Made by a program: the position numbers and the translations under genes. Positions 8,189-17,005 of a stretch of DNA of 64,000 nt are shown one piece after another (the stretch's first letter is position 1; every line of letters begins with the position of its first letter). The notes below the pieces were generated by a model. That model did no database searches, was not told where the DNA came from, and saw nothing but the letters and a program-made list of their open reading frames with translations. The stretch spans positions 1,922,001 through 1,986,000 of the forward strand of contig NZ_CP014232.1 of assembly GCF_001553935.1 (NCBI RefSeq), written 5' to 3'. This DNA comes from Actinomyces oris. GTDB lineage: Bacteria; Actinomycetota; Actinomycetes; Actinomycetales; Actinomycetaceae.

Positions 8189-10116
8189 CGCAGCACCGTC
8201 AGGACGACACCGACAGCCAGCCGGAGTCACCGAAGAAGCCCGAGCCCCAGACCCTGCAGCATGAGTCGATGAGCCCGGACCCGCAGCCCGTCGACGACGA
8301 GGCCGTCTCCGTGGACAAGACCGACGACGAGACCACGGATGAGATCGTGGACGAGGAGCCGGAGGAGGGTGCGGACAGTCCCGCCGGTCAGGACCAGGAT
8401 CCAGGCAGCGACTCCCCCCACGAGGACGCTGACGAGGTCCCCCACACCGATGCCGAGGATGCTGCCAACACCGACGCCGAGGCGTCGGATGACACCGATG
8501 CTGAGAAGGTGGATGAGACTGGCACCCCCTCCACCACCCCCTCCGCGAGGCGGCGGAGGAGCGCCACCGGTACCAGGCGGCACCGCCGGTCACTGGGGCG
8601 GATGGTTGCCCGCGGCGTCGGCGTCCTGACCTCTCTCGCGCTCGCCGCAGCCGTCGGAGGAGTTACCTGGTGGGGGCACGCCGCGCCGACCACACCGACT
8701 CCCCAGCTGCAGGCCCTGAGCCTGGCTCAGCCCGGGGGCCCCACCACCTACGTCTGCCCGCACGCGCCCACCAATACGTTGCGGGGCACCGACGTCGGCG
8801 CCATGGAGTCCACCACCGCCATCGTCCCGGCCAAGGGGGCTGGTAGTGCCGAGTCGGCCACTTACGCGGGTCGGAGCATCCCCACTGATACCGCCACCTC
8901 CACGAGTACCGCCGAGGGCGGCATCCTCACCCTCGCGCCCGCGGACGGCCGGGTGGCCAACGCCGTCGGGGCGGTGACGACCTTGACCAAGAGCGGTGAC
9001 TTGCGGGGGCTCACTGCTGCCCCCTGCACCCAGCCGTCCGCCATGTCCTGGATCGTGGGCGGCTCCATCGCGGCGGGCTCCTCGGCCGAGCTGCGACTGG
9101 TCAACCCCGGCGTCACCCCCGCCACCGCGAAGGTCACCCTCTACGGTTCCATCGGCCGGCTCAGCCTGCCCAGCAACGGGGAGATCACCGTGCCCGCGGG
9201 CGGCTCCTCCTCCCTGGCCCTGGAGACGAAGGGCAGCCAGGATCCGCGCATCGCCGTATCCGTTGAGGCCGACGGCGGTTCCGTGGTTCCCACTCTCGTC
9301 ACCGAGTCCCTCGACGGGGAGACCCCCGCCGGCACTGACGTCCTCACTCCGGGAGCCGCACCGGCCACCGACCTGGTGATCCCCGGAGTGGAGATCACCG
9401 AGCCGGCCGCCCAGGGCGAGGTTCCCGACGCCAAGACCGGTGCCGACTCCTCCGACACCCCGGCCGTGCGCATCGTTAACCCCGGAGCGGACCCGGCAAC
9501 TGTGTCGGTGACCATGCTCGGCAAGGACGGGGCCCGCCCGCTGAGCGGGGCGCAGTCCGTGACCATCGACGCCGGCTCCGTCTTCGACATCCAGCTGGCC
9601 GGCGTGCCCGCCGGCACCTACGGCGTGCAGGTCACCTCGAGTGCGCCGGTGGGAGCCGCCGCCCGCTTGGTGCGCAGCGGTGGTGAGTACCCTGCGCGCT
9701 CCAAGGCCCTCGTCCATGACCAGGCGTGGGCGCAGGCCGCATTGCCGGGAGCCGCGGACTCCGGCCTGCTGGCGGTGCCGCGCGCGGCCTCCCTGAGCTC
9801 AGCGGTCACCGTGGCCAACAGCGGTGAGACCACCTCGGTGACCCTGTCCTCCCTCGACGGCTCCTGGAAGCAGGACGTCAAGGTCGCCAAGGGCGCGTCC
9901 GTCGTCGTCGAGGTGCCGGCCGAGGTCTCCGCCCTCCGCCTGAACGCGGCCGGCCAGGAGAGCTCGTCGGGGACCTCACGCACCTCCAGCGGCCTGGCCG
10001 CCGCCGCCATCGTGACCGCGCAGGCCGGCGGAGACCTGGCCGGCACGCTCATCTCCACTGTGCCGGCTCAGCCCGACGCCACCGTTCAGGCCCAGCGCCG
10101 CATCCTGCTGGACTGA
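8185..10116 (+). CDS. DUF5719 family secreted/membrane protein
   Basis: A 643-residue protein starting at ATG 8185, overlapping the stop of the glycosyltransferase as ATGA. Residues 1-115 are highly acidic low-complexity sequence rich in Asp and Glu. A basic RRRRSATGTRRHRRS stretch precedes a single membrane helix near residues 145-165. The remainder is a Thr/Ser/Val/Gly-rich, probably beta-strand, extracellular region with repeated RLVNPG/RIVNPG-type motifs. DUF5719 proteins are found beside this type of glycosyltransferase across actinobacteria. A partner role in envelope polysaccharide assembly or export is inferred from that linkage only. Confidence 0.8.
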   Translation: MTQHRQDDTDSQPESPKKPEPQTLQHESMSPDPQPVDDEAVSVDKTDDETTDEIVDEEPEEGADSPAGQDQDPGSDSPHEDADEVPHTDAEDAANTDAEASDDTDAEKVDETGTPSTTPSARRRRSATGTRRHRRSLGRMVARGVGVLTSLALAAAVGGVTWWGHAAPTTPTPQLQALSLAQPGGPTTYVCPHAPTNTLRGTDVGAMESTTAIVPAKGAGSAESATYAGRSIPTDTATSTSTAEGGILTLAPADGRVANAVGAVTTLTKSGDLRGLTAAPCTQPSAMSWIVGGSIAAGSSAELRLVNPGVTPATAKVTLYGSIGRLSLPSNGEITVPAGGSSSLALETKGSQDPRIAVSVEADGGSVVPTLVTESLDGETPAGTDVLTPGAAPATDLVIPGVEITEPAAQGEVPDAKTGADSSDTPAVRIVNPGADPATVSVTMLGKDGARPLSGAQSVTIDAGSVFDIQLAGVPAGTYGVQVTSSAPVGAAARLVRSGGEYPARSKALVHDQAWAQAALPGAADSGLLAVPRAASLSSAVTVANSGETTSVTLSSLDGSWKQDVKVAKGASVVVEVPAEVSALRLNAAGQESSSGTSRTSSGLAAAAIVTAQAGGDLAGTLISTVPAQPDATVQAQRRILLD

Positions 10117-10148
10117 CGACACCGAGCCCCGGGGCGGGCGAGTCCGTC

Positions 10149-10625
10149 TCACAGGGCCGAGCCGGGATCGATCTCCTCGGGGCGGCGTCCCAGCATGAGG
10201 GCCACCTGCTCGACGACGACACGGTGCACCAGGTCGGCCAGCTCGGCGTCGTTCGTGGCCCGGGAGGCCACCGGCCGGCGGTAGATGACGACGCGTGCCG
10301 GCAGTCCAGCACGGGGCTCAGCGGTGAAGCCCCGTCCCAGCACCACCGAGCGCTCCCAGGGCGCCGGATCCGAGGGCGGGACCTCCTCGACGGCGAACTG
10401 GATCTGATCCACCGACGGCCAACGTCTGGCCAGGTCCTGGGCCGCGTCCACGACGAGCTCGTCGAAACGCTCGGCGCGGGTGCGCCAGGCCGGCAGGTTC
10501 GGTGGCAGAAGCGGGCCGCGCAGCCCCCGGCCGTGCCGGTCGCGACGACTGCTCGGGCGTCGCCCCGGGGCCGCGGTGGAACGCGGAGGAATCTGCCCGG
10601 GCGAGAAGGGGAACAGGTCGGTCAC
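10149..10625 (-). CDS. Zincin-like 'metallopeptidase family' protein, degenerate active site
   Basis: A 158-residue protein starting at GTG 10625. The order of a conserved core (RFDELVVDAAQDL, then VVIYRRPV, then the C-terminal helix) matches the actinobacterial family related to mycobacterial Rv3259. In true members the helix carries HExxH; here the corresponding stretch reads VVVEQVALMLG, keeping the Glu but not the two zinc-binding His. Peptidase activity is therefore doubtful. The N-terminus has an Arg/Pro-rich low-complexity segment (residues 10-45). It is divergent from the DUF3499 gene with a 60-bp gap. The open frame continues upstream antisense to DUF3499, so the GTG start is preferred. 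Confidence 0.75.
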   Translation of the reverse strand: MTDLFPFSPGQIPPRSTAAPGRRPSSRRDRHGRGLRGPLLPPNLPAWRTRAERFDELVVDAAQDLARRWPSVDQIQFAVEEVPPSDPAPWERSVVLGRGFTAEPRAGLPARVVIYRRPVASRATNDAELADLVHRVVVEQVALMLGRRPEEIDPGSAL

Positions 10626-10685
10626 ATCGGCCAGCCTAGGCGGCGTCTGGATGACCGGCGGGCAACGGCACGGTAACCTGCGAGC

Positions 10686-11120
10686 GTGAGAAGAGTCCGA
10701 CACTGCCGCAAGCCCGGCTGCGAGCGCCCAGCCGTGGCCACCCTGACTTCCGTCTACGCGGACTCCACGATCGTGCTGGGGCCACTGGCCACCGAGGCCC
10801 AGCCCGAGGCCTATGACCTGTGCGATAAGCACGTCTCCTCCTTCACGGCCCCTCGCGGCTGGCAGATCATCCGCCTGGCCACCGAGTTCGAGCCGGCGCC
10901 CCCCAGCGAGGACGACCTCCTGGCCCTGGCCGACGCCGTTCGTGAGGCCTCCCGCGCTCCGCGCCCGGTTGCCGCGCCGGCTGAGCATCGGCCCCGTCCC
11001 GGCGGGATCATGCCGGCCTCCCTGACTGCCCCGCTGCCGCCCCCGCCGGAGATCGCCGAGGACGAGATCCTGCGGCGCGGGCACCTGCGGGTCCTGCGCG
11101 GACAGAAGGGGGACGCATGA
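10686..11120 (+). CDS. DUF3499 family protein
   Basis: A 144-residue protein starting at GTG 10686. The N-terminus RHCRKPGCERPAVATLT carries a Cys pair, and LCDKH provides a third Cys with His, consistent with a small zinc-binding fold. SSFTAPRGWQIIRL is the other conserved family block. Homologues (mycobacterial Rv3258c) sit next to whiB2 and the zincin-like gene, as here. No function is established. The C-terminal third is low-complexity. The stop overlaps the start of the Trm112-like gene. Confidence 0.85.
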   Translation: MRRVRHCRKPGCERPAVATLTSVYADSTIVLGPLATEAQPEAYDLCDKHVSSFTAPRGWQIIRLATEFEPAPPSEDDLLALADAVREASRAPRPVAAPAEHRPRPGGIMPASLTAPLPPPPEIAEDEILRRGHLRVLRGQKGDA

Positions 11121-11359
11121 ACCGGCCAGACACCGCACCCGCGCCTGAGCAGCGGGCTGTCCTTCCCTCCGAGCTGAGGTCCGCCCTGCGCTGTCCGCTG
11201 AGCGGCGACGAGCTCGTTGACGGCCTTGACGAGGCCGGTCGCCCCGCACTCGTCTCCCGGAGCGCGGGCCTGGCCTACCCGGTGCGCGACGGCGTGCCGA
11301 TCCTCCTGGTCCACGAGGCATCACGCGTGCCCGCTCCCGGTTCCGACCCTCAGGGCTGA
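11117..11359 (+). CDS. Trm112-like protein
   Basis: An 80-residue protein translated from ATG 11117, overlapping the DUF3499 stop as ATGA. The core reads LRCPLSGDEL, then LVSRSAGLAYPVRDGVPILL, the Trm112/YcaR pattern. Only one of the usual Cys pair is visible (RCPLSGD), so zinc binding is uncertain. From family knowledge Trm112 proteins are activators of methyltransferases, but bacterial versions mostly lack a defined partner. The ATGA overlap implies coordinated synthesis with DUF3499. Confidence 0.8.
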   Translation: MNRPDTAPAPEQRAVLPSELRSALRCPLSGDELVDGLDEAGRPALVSRSAGLAYPVRDGVPILLVHEASRVPAPGSDPQG

Positions 11360-11369
11360 GGCGCCGCGC

Positions 11370-11401
11370 CCCCACTGCGACCCGGATGGCCCGTCGTGGG
11401 G
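11370..11401. terminator. Possible hairpin between convergent genes
   Basis: CCCCAC (11370-11375) and GTGGGG (11396-11401) can pair, with additional GAC/GTC pairing inside the loop. It lies between the convergent Trm112-like and RDD genes. There is no T tract. Confidence 0.3.
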
Positions 11402-11417
11402 CCGAGCCCGGGGTGGT

Positions 11418-12302
11418 TCAACGCCGTCGGGTCTCACCACCGCCCACCCCATAGGGCGGGCGGGCCATGTCTCGCAGCACGTCCTCCTCCAGCCGGCGGT
11501 TACGGCTCTCCAGCACCAGCTCCCGGTTGCGCCGCTCGGTGAGGACCGCGGCGAGGAACCGCTCGGGGTGCGTGCCGGCGGGAGGCGGGGGAGAGACGTA
11601 TCCCTGGACCTGAGAGGCCAGGTCGAGCCCCAGCTGGTGGCGGGAGGAGGGCATGAGGGAGGAGGCGCGCTGCAGGAAGGTGCGCGCCGTCAGGCTCAGG
11701 CCCCCGGGCAGGGAGCGCAGGTCCGTGCCCGCCGCCCATTGGACCAGCTCGGGGGGCATCAGCAGCGGTGGCGCCGCGTGGGAGCGGTGATGCTCTCGAA
11801 CCACGTAGGTGCCGGCCAGCATGTCCCCGAACCTCTTCCCCCGCTTGGAGACGATGCTGGCGCACAGGGCCGGCACGGCCCAGGTGCCCCAGATCTCGAC
11901 GACGGCCAGCAGAGTGCGCACCAGGCAGTGGCGCAGCCTGACGGTGCCGCCGTCGTCGCGCACCACCCGGGCCCCCGTCACCATGCGGCCTAGGCTCCGG
12001 CCCCTGCTGAAGAGCTCGACGAGCAGGGGGATGACGACCAGCCAGGCCAGGGCCACCAGGGACAGCAGCGCCTTGAGGAGGGCGAGGTCCTCCTTGAGGG
12101 CTGAGCCGTCGCCGATGACCAGTCCCATCACCGCGAACACGGACAGTGCTGCCCCTAGGGCGTAGACGGTGTAGTCGATGAGCCCCGAAGCGATGCGGTT
12201 GGCGACCGTTGCCGGGGTGATCTCCAGGGCGACCGCCTCGCCGGTGATGAGCAGCTCGGGCTCGATCATTCGCTCGGAGGATGTGGGGGATGCGGCCGTC
12301 AT
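11418..12302 (-). CDS. RDD family membrane protein
   Basis: A 294-residue protein. The N-terminal two thirds form the RDD domain: GEAVALEITPATVANRIASGLIDY carries the conserved Arg and Asp, then hydrophobic segments at about 45-65 and 85-105, then the GRSLGRMVTGARVVRDDG motif. The C-terminal 130 residues are soluble and basic (RNRELVLESRNRRLEED). From family knowledge RDD proteins are small transporters or membrane accessory proteins with no single function. The ATG at 12302 has an AGGAG site at 12309-12313. An internal ATG at 12269 would also fit family alignments but lacks a ribosome site. It diverges from the SpoIIM-like gene with only 14 bp between starts. Confidence 0.85.
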   Translation of the reverse strand: MTAASPTSSERMIEPELLITGEAVALEITPATVANRIASGLIDYTVYALGAALSVFAVMGLVIGDGSALKEDLALLKALLSLVALAWLVVIPLLVELFSRGRSLGRMVTGARVVRDDGGTVRLRHCLVRTLLAVVEIWGTWAVPALCASIVSKRGKRFGDMLAGTYVVREHHRSHAAPPLLMPPELVQWAAGTDLRSLPGGLSLTARTFLQRASSLMPSSRHQLGLDLASQVQGYVSPPPPAGTHPERFLAAVLTERRNRELVLESRNRRLEEDVLRDMARPPYGVGGGETRRR

Positions 12303-12316
12303 GACAGACTCCTCGC

Positions 12317-13312
12317 GTGGATCTTGATGCCTTTTCCGCGGCGCACCGCGATCAGTGGGAACGTCTCGATGTCCTCGTGGGTCGTGGCCACCTCAGCGGG
12401 GCCGAGACTGATGAGCTCGTGGTTCTCTACCGCACCTGTGCCCGCCATCTGTCGCGGGTGCGTTCGGCCGCGCCGGATCCGCAGCTCATCGCCGAGCTGT
12501 CCTCCCGAGTGGCCGCGGCTCGCGGTCGCCTGACCGGAACGCGGGAGGTGAGGAGCCACTCGGTGCGCCGTTTCGTTCTCCAGTCCGTGCCTGCGGCCCT
12601 GTACCGCATCCGGTGGTGGACCTGCGGGGTCATGGTTGTCGAGATCGCCCTGGCGCTGGTGGTGGGGATGTGGACCCTGCGCAGTCCTGAGGCCATGTCC
12701 GCTCTGGGCAGCCCTGAGAAGCTGGACGCCTACGCCCACGAGGCTTTCGAGTCCTACTACTCCACGTACTCCGCCCCCGACTTCGCCGCTGCGGTGTGGA
12801 CGAATAACGCCCGTATCGCAGCGATCTGCGTGGCCGGAGGGATCACGGGTTTCCTGCCGCTCTACATGCTGTACCAGAACGCCGTCGTCGTGGGACGGGC
12901 CGGGGCCATCATGACCGACCACGACATGCTCAGTGTGTTCCTCTCGCTCATCTCGCCTCACGGCCTGCTGGAGCTGACCTGCATCTTCATCGCCGGTGCG
13001 GCCGGGCTCAAGCTCTTCTGGACGATGCTGGTCCCCGGCCGGCGCAGCCGCGCCGCCGCCCTGGCCGCCGAGGGACGCGCGCTCATCACGGTGGCTGTGG
13101 GTCTGACCGCCGCCCTGGCGGTGGCCGGACTCATTGAGGCCTTCGTGACTCCGGCCCCCATTGCCTGGCCGGTCAAGATCACCATTGGAGCCGGCGCGCT
13201 GGCACTGCTGTGGGCCTACACCCTGATCCTGGGACGCTCCGCCGTCGCCGTAGGAGCCACGGGTGACCTCGAGGAGGACGAGGCCGGGTACGTCCAGCCC
13301 GAGGTCGGCTGA
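12317..13312 (+). CDS. Stage II sporulation protein M-like membrane protein
   Basis: A 331-residue protein from GTG 12317. The soluble N-terminus MDLDAFSAAHRDQWERLDVLV and a helical LYRTCARHLSRVRS block are typical of the SpoIIM-like (DUF95) family. Five or six hydrophobic segments follow between residues 100 and 315, with LSLISPHGLLEL as the conserved family motif. Actinomyces do not sporulate; the family is widespread and its role outside sporulation is undefined. It is commonly linked to RDD, DUF58 and MoxR genes, as here. There is no visible ribosome site before the GTG, which suggests a leaderless message. Confidence 0.87.
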   Translation: MDLDAFSAAHRDQWERLDVLVGRGHLSGAETDELVVLYRTCARHLSRVRSAAPDPQLIAELSSRVAAARGRLTGTREVRSHSVRRFVLQSVPAALYRIRWWTCGVMVVEIALALVVGMWTLRSPEAMSALGSPEKLDAYAHEAFESYYSTYSAPDFAAAVWTNNARIAAICVAGGITGFLPLYMLYQNAVVVGRAGAIMTDHDMLSVFLSLISPHGLLELTCIFIAGAAGLKLFWTMLVPGRRSRAAALAAEGRALITVAVGLTAALAVAGLIEAFVTPAPIAWPVKITIGAGALALLWAYTLILGRSAVAVGATGDLEEDEAGYVQPEVG

Positions 13313-13335
13313 GCCGGCCGTCGTCGCGGTGCGCC

Positions 13336-14628
13336 TCATAGTCGCCCCGCAGCCTTGAGGTCCAGGTAGCAGTCGGCCAGTGCCGGGGCGAGTCCCTGGT
13401 CGGGCGCCTCCACGACCTCCACCCCGCCGCGGCTCAGGCGGCGGCGCACGGCGTGCATCTCCACCAGGTCCTTCTCCGCGGATGCGGCCACGTACACCGA
13501 GTCGGTGTCGTCATGCGTCGATCTGAGCTCCTCCAGCTCGGGGTCCAGGGCCGAGGCGAGAACGACCGTGTGCTCCCGGGCCAGAGCCGCCAGCGTCCGA
13601 ATCATCGTCGCGTCCCCGGCGCTTCCGTCCAGGGCGGAGATGACCACCACCAGTGCGCGCTGCGAGAGCGTGGTGCGCACCAGGGAGGCCACGAGGGTCC
13701 AGTCGAGCTCGGTCAGACGCGGCTCCACATCGGTCAGGTGCTCGGCCAGCTCGGTCATGAGCACCGGTCCGGCGCTGCCCCGCACCTGCGCGCGCACGGC
13801 GTCGTCCATGGCCAGGACGTCGACCCGGTCGCCGGCGCGGGAGGCCAGGGCCGCCAGCAGCAGGGTGGCCTCGATCTGGGCGTCGAGCCTGGGGGCGTCT
13901 CCCAGCCGGGCGGCGGACAGGCGGCCGGAGTCGATGATGATGAGAACCCTGCGATCGCGCTCCGGGCGCCAGGTGCGTACCAGCACCTCGCCCCGGCGAG
14001 CGGTGGAGCGCCAGTCGATGGAGCGCACGTCGTCTCCGACGACGTACTCGCGCAGGGAGTCGAACTCGGTCCCCTCCCCGCGCACCATGACGGCGCTGCG
14101 CCCGTCCATCTCCCGCAGCCGGGCCAGGCGCGAGTGCAGGTGGCGACGTGAGCGGAAGGCCGGCAGGACCCGGACGGAGGCGGGAACGTCCAATGTCGCC
14201 TGCCGCCCCGCAATGCCCAGGGGACCGATGACCCTGACGGTCAACGGTCCCGCCCGGCGCTCCCCCCGGCGCCGGGGCGTGAGCACTGTGGAATGACGAC
14301 GGCGCTGGGCCGGTGGGAGGGTCATCGCCCCGCGCTCGTGGGTCGCTCCGGCGCTGGGGGGCCAGGCATCGCGCAGCAGGAGGCGGGCCGTGCGCCGACC
14401 GGTGTTGGTGAGTGTCAGCGTCGCGGTGATCGACTCACCCAGCCGCACTCCGTGGCTCACGGAGCGCGAGGCCCGCAGCACCGCCGGCGAGGGGGCGCTC
14501 ACCACGTCGATCACGACGAGGACCGTGACCACGCCGGCCCAGGCCAGCACGGTGGTCGGGCGCGGGACGATGAGGACCAGGGCGATCCCCGCAAGCATCG
14601 CCCACACGGCGCGCATCGTCAGGAACAT
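13336..14628 (-). CDS. DUF58 domain protein
   Basis: A 430-residue membrane-anchored protein. Two hydrophobic segments at about residues 5-45 are followed by a beta-rich region, then the DUF58 signature GEGTEFDSLREYVVGDD with RSIDWRSTARRGEVLVR. The C-terminal part is a von Willebrand A-like fold with a DSGR motif at the first metal-site strand (VLIIIDSGR), a degenerate form of DxSxS. From family knowledge DUF58 proteins work with MoxR ATPases. It is the last gene of the minus-strand operon that starts at 19036, lying 65 bp downstream of moxR. Confidence 0.9.
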   Translation of the reverse strand: MFLTMRAVWAMLAGIALVLIVPRPTTVLAWAGVVTVLVVIDVVSAPSPAVLRASRSVSHGVRLGESITATLTLTNTGRRTARLLLRDAWPPSAGATHERGAMTLPPAQRRRHSTVLTPRRRGERRAGPLTVRVIGPLGIAGRQATLDVPASVRVLPAFRSRRHLHSRLARLREMDGRSAVMVRGEGTEFDSLREYVVGDDVRSIDWRSTARRGEVLVRTWRPERDRRVLIIIDSGRLSAARLGDAPRLDAQIEATLLLAALASRAGDRVDVLAMDDAVRAQVRGSAGPVLMTELAEHLTDVEPRLTELDWTLVASLVRTTLSQRALVVVISALDGSAGDATMIRTLAALAREHTVVLASALDPELEELRSTHDDTDSVYVAASAEKDLVEMHAVRRRLSRGGVEVVEAPDQGLAPALADCYLDLKAAGRL

Positions 14629-14693
14629 GCCACTCCTGTCGTGAGTCGGTCAGGTGATCAGTTCTGTGCTCGTGGCCCCCGGCGGCCGATGCC

Positions 14694-15797
14694 TCAGCGC
14701 GGGACCGGAACGGTTCTCAGCACGGCCTCGATGACGGACTGAGGGGTGATGCCCTCCATCTCGGCCTCGGCGTGCAGCTTGATGCGATGGCGCAGAGCCG
14801 GCAGAGCCAGTGCCTTGATGTCATCGGGAGTGACGAAGGACCGGCCGGCCAGCCAGGCCCAGGCCCGTGACGCGGCCAGGAGCGCCGTGGCCCCGCGCGG
14901 TGAGACCCCCAGGGCCACCGAGGGCATGGAGCGGGTGGCGCGCACGAGATCCACCGCGTAGGCCAGCACCTCCGGCGTGACTCCGACGGTGCTCACCTGG
15001 GCCCGGGCCTGAGCCAGCTCGTGGACCCCGGCGACAGCCTGTAGCCCCGCCGAGAGCAGGTCGCGCGGATCAAATCCCGAGGTGTGGCGGGAGAGCACCT
15101 CGATCTCCTGAGCCCGCTCGGGCAGGGGAAGCACCAGCTTGAGCAGGAAACGGTCCAGCTGCGCCTCGGGCAGCGGGTAGGTCCCCTCGTATTCCACCGG
15201 GTTCTGGGTGGCGATCACCATGAACGGATCCGGCAGGGCCCGGGGCTCGCCATCGATGGAGACCTGACGCTCCTCCATGGCCTCCAGCAGCGCCGACTGC
15301 GTCTTGGGCGGGGTGCGGTTGATCTCGTCAGCCAGCAGGAGGTTGGTGAACACAGGACCGGCCCGGAAGGAGAACTGGGCGCTGCGGGAGTCGTAGATGA
15401 GTGAGCCGGTGACGTCCCCGGGCATCAGGTCGGGGGTGAACTGGATGCGCTTGGTCTCCATGTCCATCGCCGTGGCCAGCGACCGCACCAGGAGAGTCTT
15501 GGCCACGCCGGGGACGCCTTCAAGCAGGACGTGCCCGCCGGCGAGCAGGGCGATGACCAGCCCGGTCACCGCGGCCTCCTGACCGACGACGGCCTTGCCC
15601 ACCTCACTGCGCACGGCCACCAGGCGCCTGCGCGGGTCGGAGCCGGCCTCCCCGTGGGAGGAGGACGAGGAGACCTGGGTGGCGCCGTGGGTCCCCGAGG
15701 CGTCCGGGCCCTCAGGGGCCTGGGGATGGGGGGCACTGGTATCCGCCTCGCCTGCGATGCCCGGGGCGCGGGTGGGGTCGGTGCTGTCCGTGCTCAT
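14694..15797 (-). CDS. MoxR family AAA+ ATPase
   Basis: A 367-residue ATPase. Residues 1-55 are low-complexity. The AAA core has Walker A GVPGVAKT at 94-101 and Walker B LLLADEIN at 153-160, then the sensor region [20 protein letters not shown] and the C-terminal lid with [17 protein letters not shown]. MoxR proteins act as chaperones that insert metal or remodel partner vWA-type proteins; the DUF58 protein encoded next is the likely partner. The start overlaps the DUF4350 stop by four bases. Confidence 0.93.
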   Translation of the reverse strand: MSTDSTDPTRAPGIAGEADTSAPHPQAPEGPDASGTHGATQVSSSSSHGEAGSDPRRRLVAVRSEVGKAVVGQEAAVTGLVIALLAGGHVLLEGVPGVAKTLLVRSLATAMDMETKRIQFTPDLMPGDVTGSLIYDSRSAQFSFRAGPVFTNLLLADEINRTPPKTQSALLEAMEERQVSIDGEPRALPDPFMVIATQNPVEYEGTYPLPEAQLDRFLLKLVLPLPERAQEIEVLSRHTSGFDPRDLLSAGLQAVAGVHELAQARAQVSTVGVTPEVLAYAVDLVRATRSMPSVALGVSPRGATALLAASRAWAWLAGRSFVTPDDIKALALPALRHRIKLHAEAEMEGITPQSVIEAVLRTVPVPR

Positions 15798-17005
15798 GTG
15801 GAGTGAACCTCGCTCTCGAGTTGGTCGAGCTGAACTGCCAGGGTGGCCAGGGCACTGTCGCTGGATGGGGGCGGACCGTAGAGAAGAGAGTCCACCGTGC
15901 CCGGGGCAACGCCGGAGGCCAGGGAGACGGCGGCGATGACGTCACGGCGCGAGGTCCCGGGGGGCAGGCCCAGCGTGGCGCCCAGGCGCAGCGCGGCACC
16001 CGAGCGCAGGGCTTGAGCCGCCCGGGGCCGGTCCGAGCCCTGACGGTAGAGACGCCCGCGGGCCACCGTGGTCTCGGTGGAGCGCACGATGACGGGCAGG
16101 TCCTCGCTCACGATGCCGCCGAAGCGACGACCCTGAACGATCGCCAGCACGCCGGCGGTGACAAGGAGCTGGAAGATGAGGACCGGAAGCCAGGGGGGAG
16201 TGGAGGGGGAGTTCCACACGGAGGGGGACTCCAGGTGCTCCGCGTCCAACCACAGCACGCGGCTGTGGTGGCCCAGCGCGCGTACTCCCAAGGCCGCGTG
16301 CCCCTCCTGGGCCAGGTGCGCGTTGGTCACTGGTGCGGGATCAGGCAGGACTCGCAACGTGGCACCGCTGGGCAGGGAGTCGGTGGCATAGGCGTAACGG
16401 TCCTCGCCCACCGGGAAGCAGCCGACGGCGTCGCCATCACCCTGCAGGGATACGGAGGCGCGCGTGCCGGCAAGGCCCCGGGCGGCCTGGGCGTCGGCGT
16501 CGTCGCACTGCGGCGCCAGGGTGGAGGAATCCGCCGCCGCGGTGCCCTTGGCGGTCATGCCCGTCAGCCCTTTCAGAGCGTCGCTGCCGCCCTTGGCGCC
16601 GATGACAACGACGTCGCCGCCCGCCTCGGCCAGGGCCCGCCTGTCCTGGTCGCTGAGCCGGTCGGCGTTGACCACGGCGATGGTCGCGCCCTGGCGGCTG
16701 GCGTCCACGGCCTCGGAGAGGCTGCCCGCCTTGCTCACGGAGATCCCCTCGTGGCGCAGCAGCTCGGCGAGCGCCATGGTTCCCCGGTCCTTGGGGTTGT
16801 CGATGGCCAGGGGCGTGGTGGAGGTGACGGTCCGAGTCCACACAGTCACCAGGACGGGGATGAGCATGAGGGCCACCGCGATGACACCCGGGCGCCACCG
16901 GCGCCAGCGCCGGGACCAGTGTGGTGCCGTCCCCCGGGCCTGGGAGGCCTCGGCCGGGGAGGGCGGGGGAGCGGAGGGCTGCGACGTCGTCGTGGAGCTG
17001 CTCAT
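15794..17005 (-). CDS. DUF4350 domain membrane protein
   Basis: A 403-residue protein with a Pro/Ser-rich cytoplasmic N-terminus, a membrane helix at about 40-60 (VIAVALMLIPVLVTVW), an extracytoplasmic domain, and a second helix near 275-297 (PVLIFQLLVTAGVLAIV). The motif DNPKDRGTMALAELLRHEGI just after the first helix is characteristic of DUF4350. The C-terminus returns to the cytoplasm with a basic RGRLYRQGSDRPRAAQALR segment. It is encoded with MoxR, DUF58 and DUF4129 in actinobacteria; function is unknown. Both its start and stop overlap neighbours as ATGA, so the operon is tightly coupled. Confidence 0.85.
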   Translation of the reverse strand: MSSSTTTSQPSAPPPSPAEASQARGTAPHWSRRWRRWRPGVIAVALMLIPVLVTVWTRTVTSTTPLAIDNPKDRGTMALAELLRHEGISVSKAGSLSEAVDASRQGATIAVVNADRLSDQDRRALAEAGGDVVVIGAKGGSDALKGLTGMTAKGTAAADSSTLAPQCDDADAQAARGLAGTRASVSLQGDGDAVGCFPVGEDRYAYATDSLPSGATLRVLPDPAPVTNAHLAQEGHAALGVRALGHHSRVLWLDAEHLESPSVWNSPSTPPWLPVLIFQLLVTAGVLAIVQGRRFGGIVSEDLPVIVRSTETTVARGRLYRQGSDRPRAAQALRSGAALRLGATLGLPPGTSRRDVIAAVSLASGVAPGTVDSLLYGPPPSSDSALATLAVQLDQLESEVHST

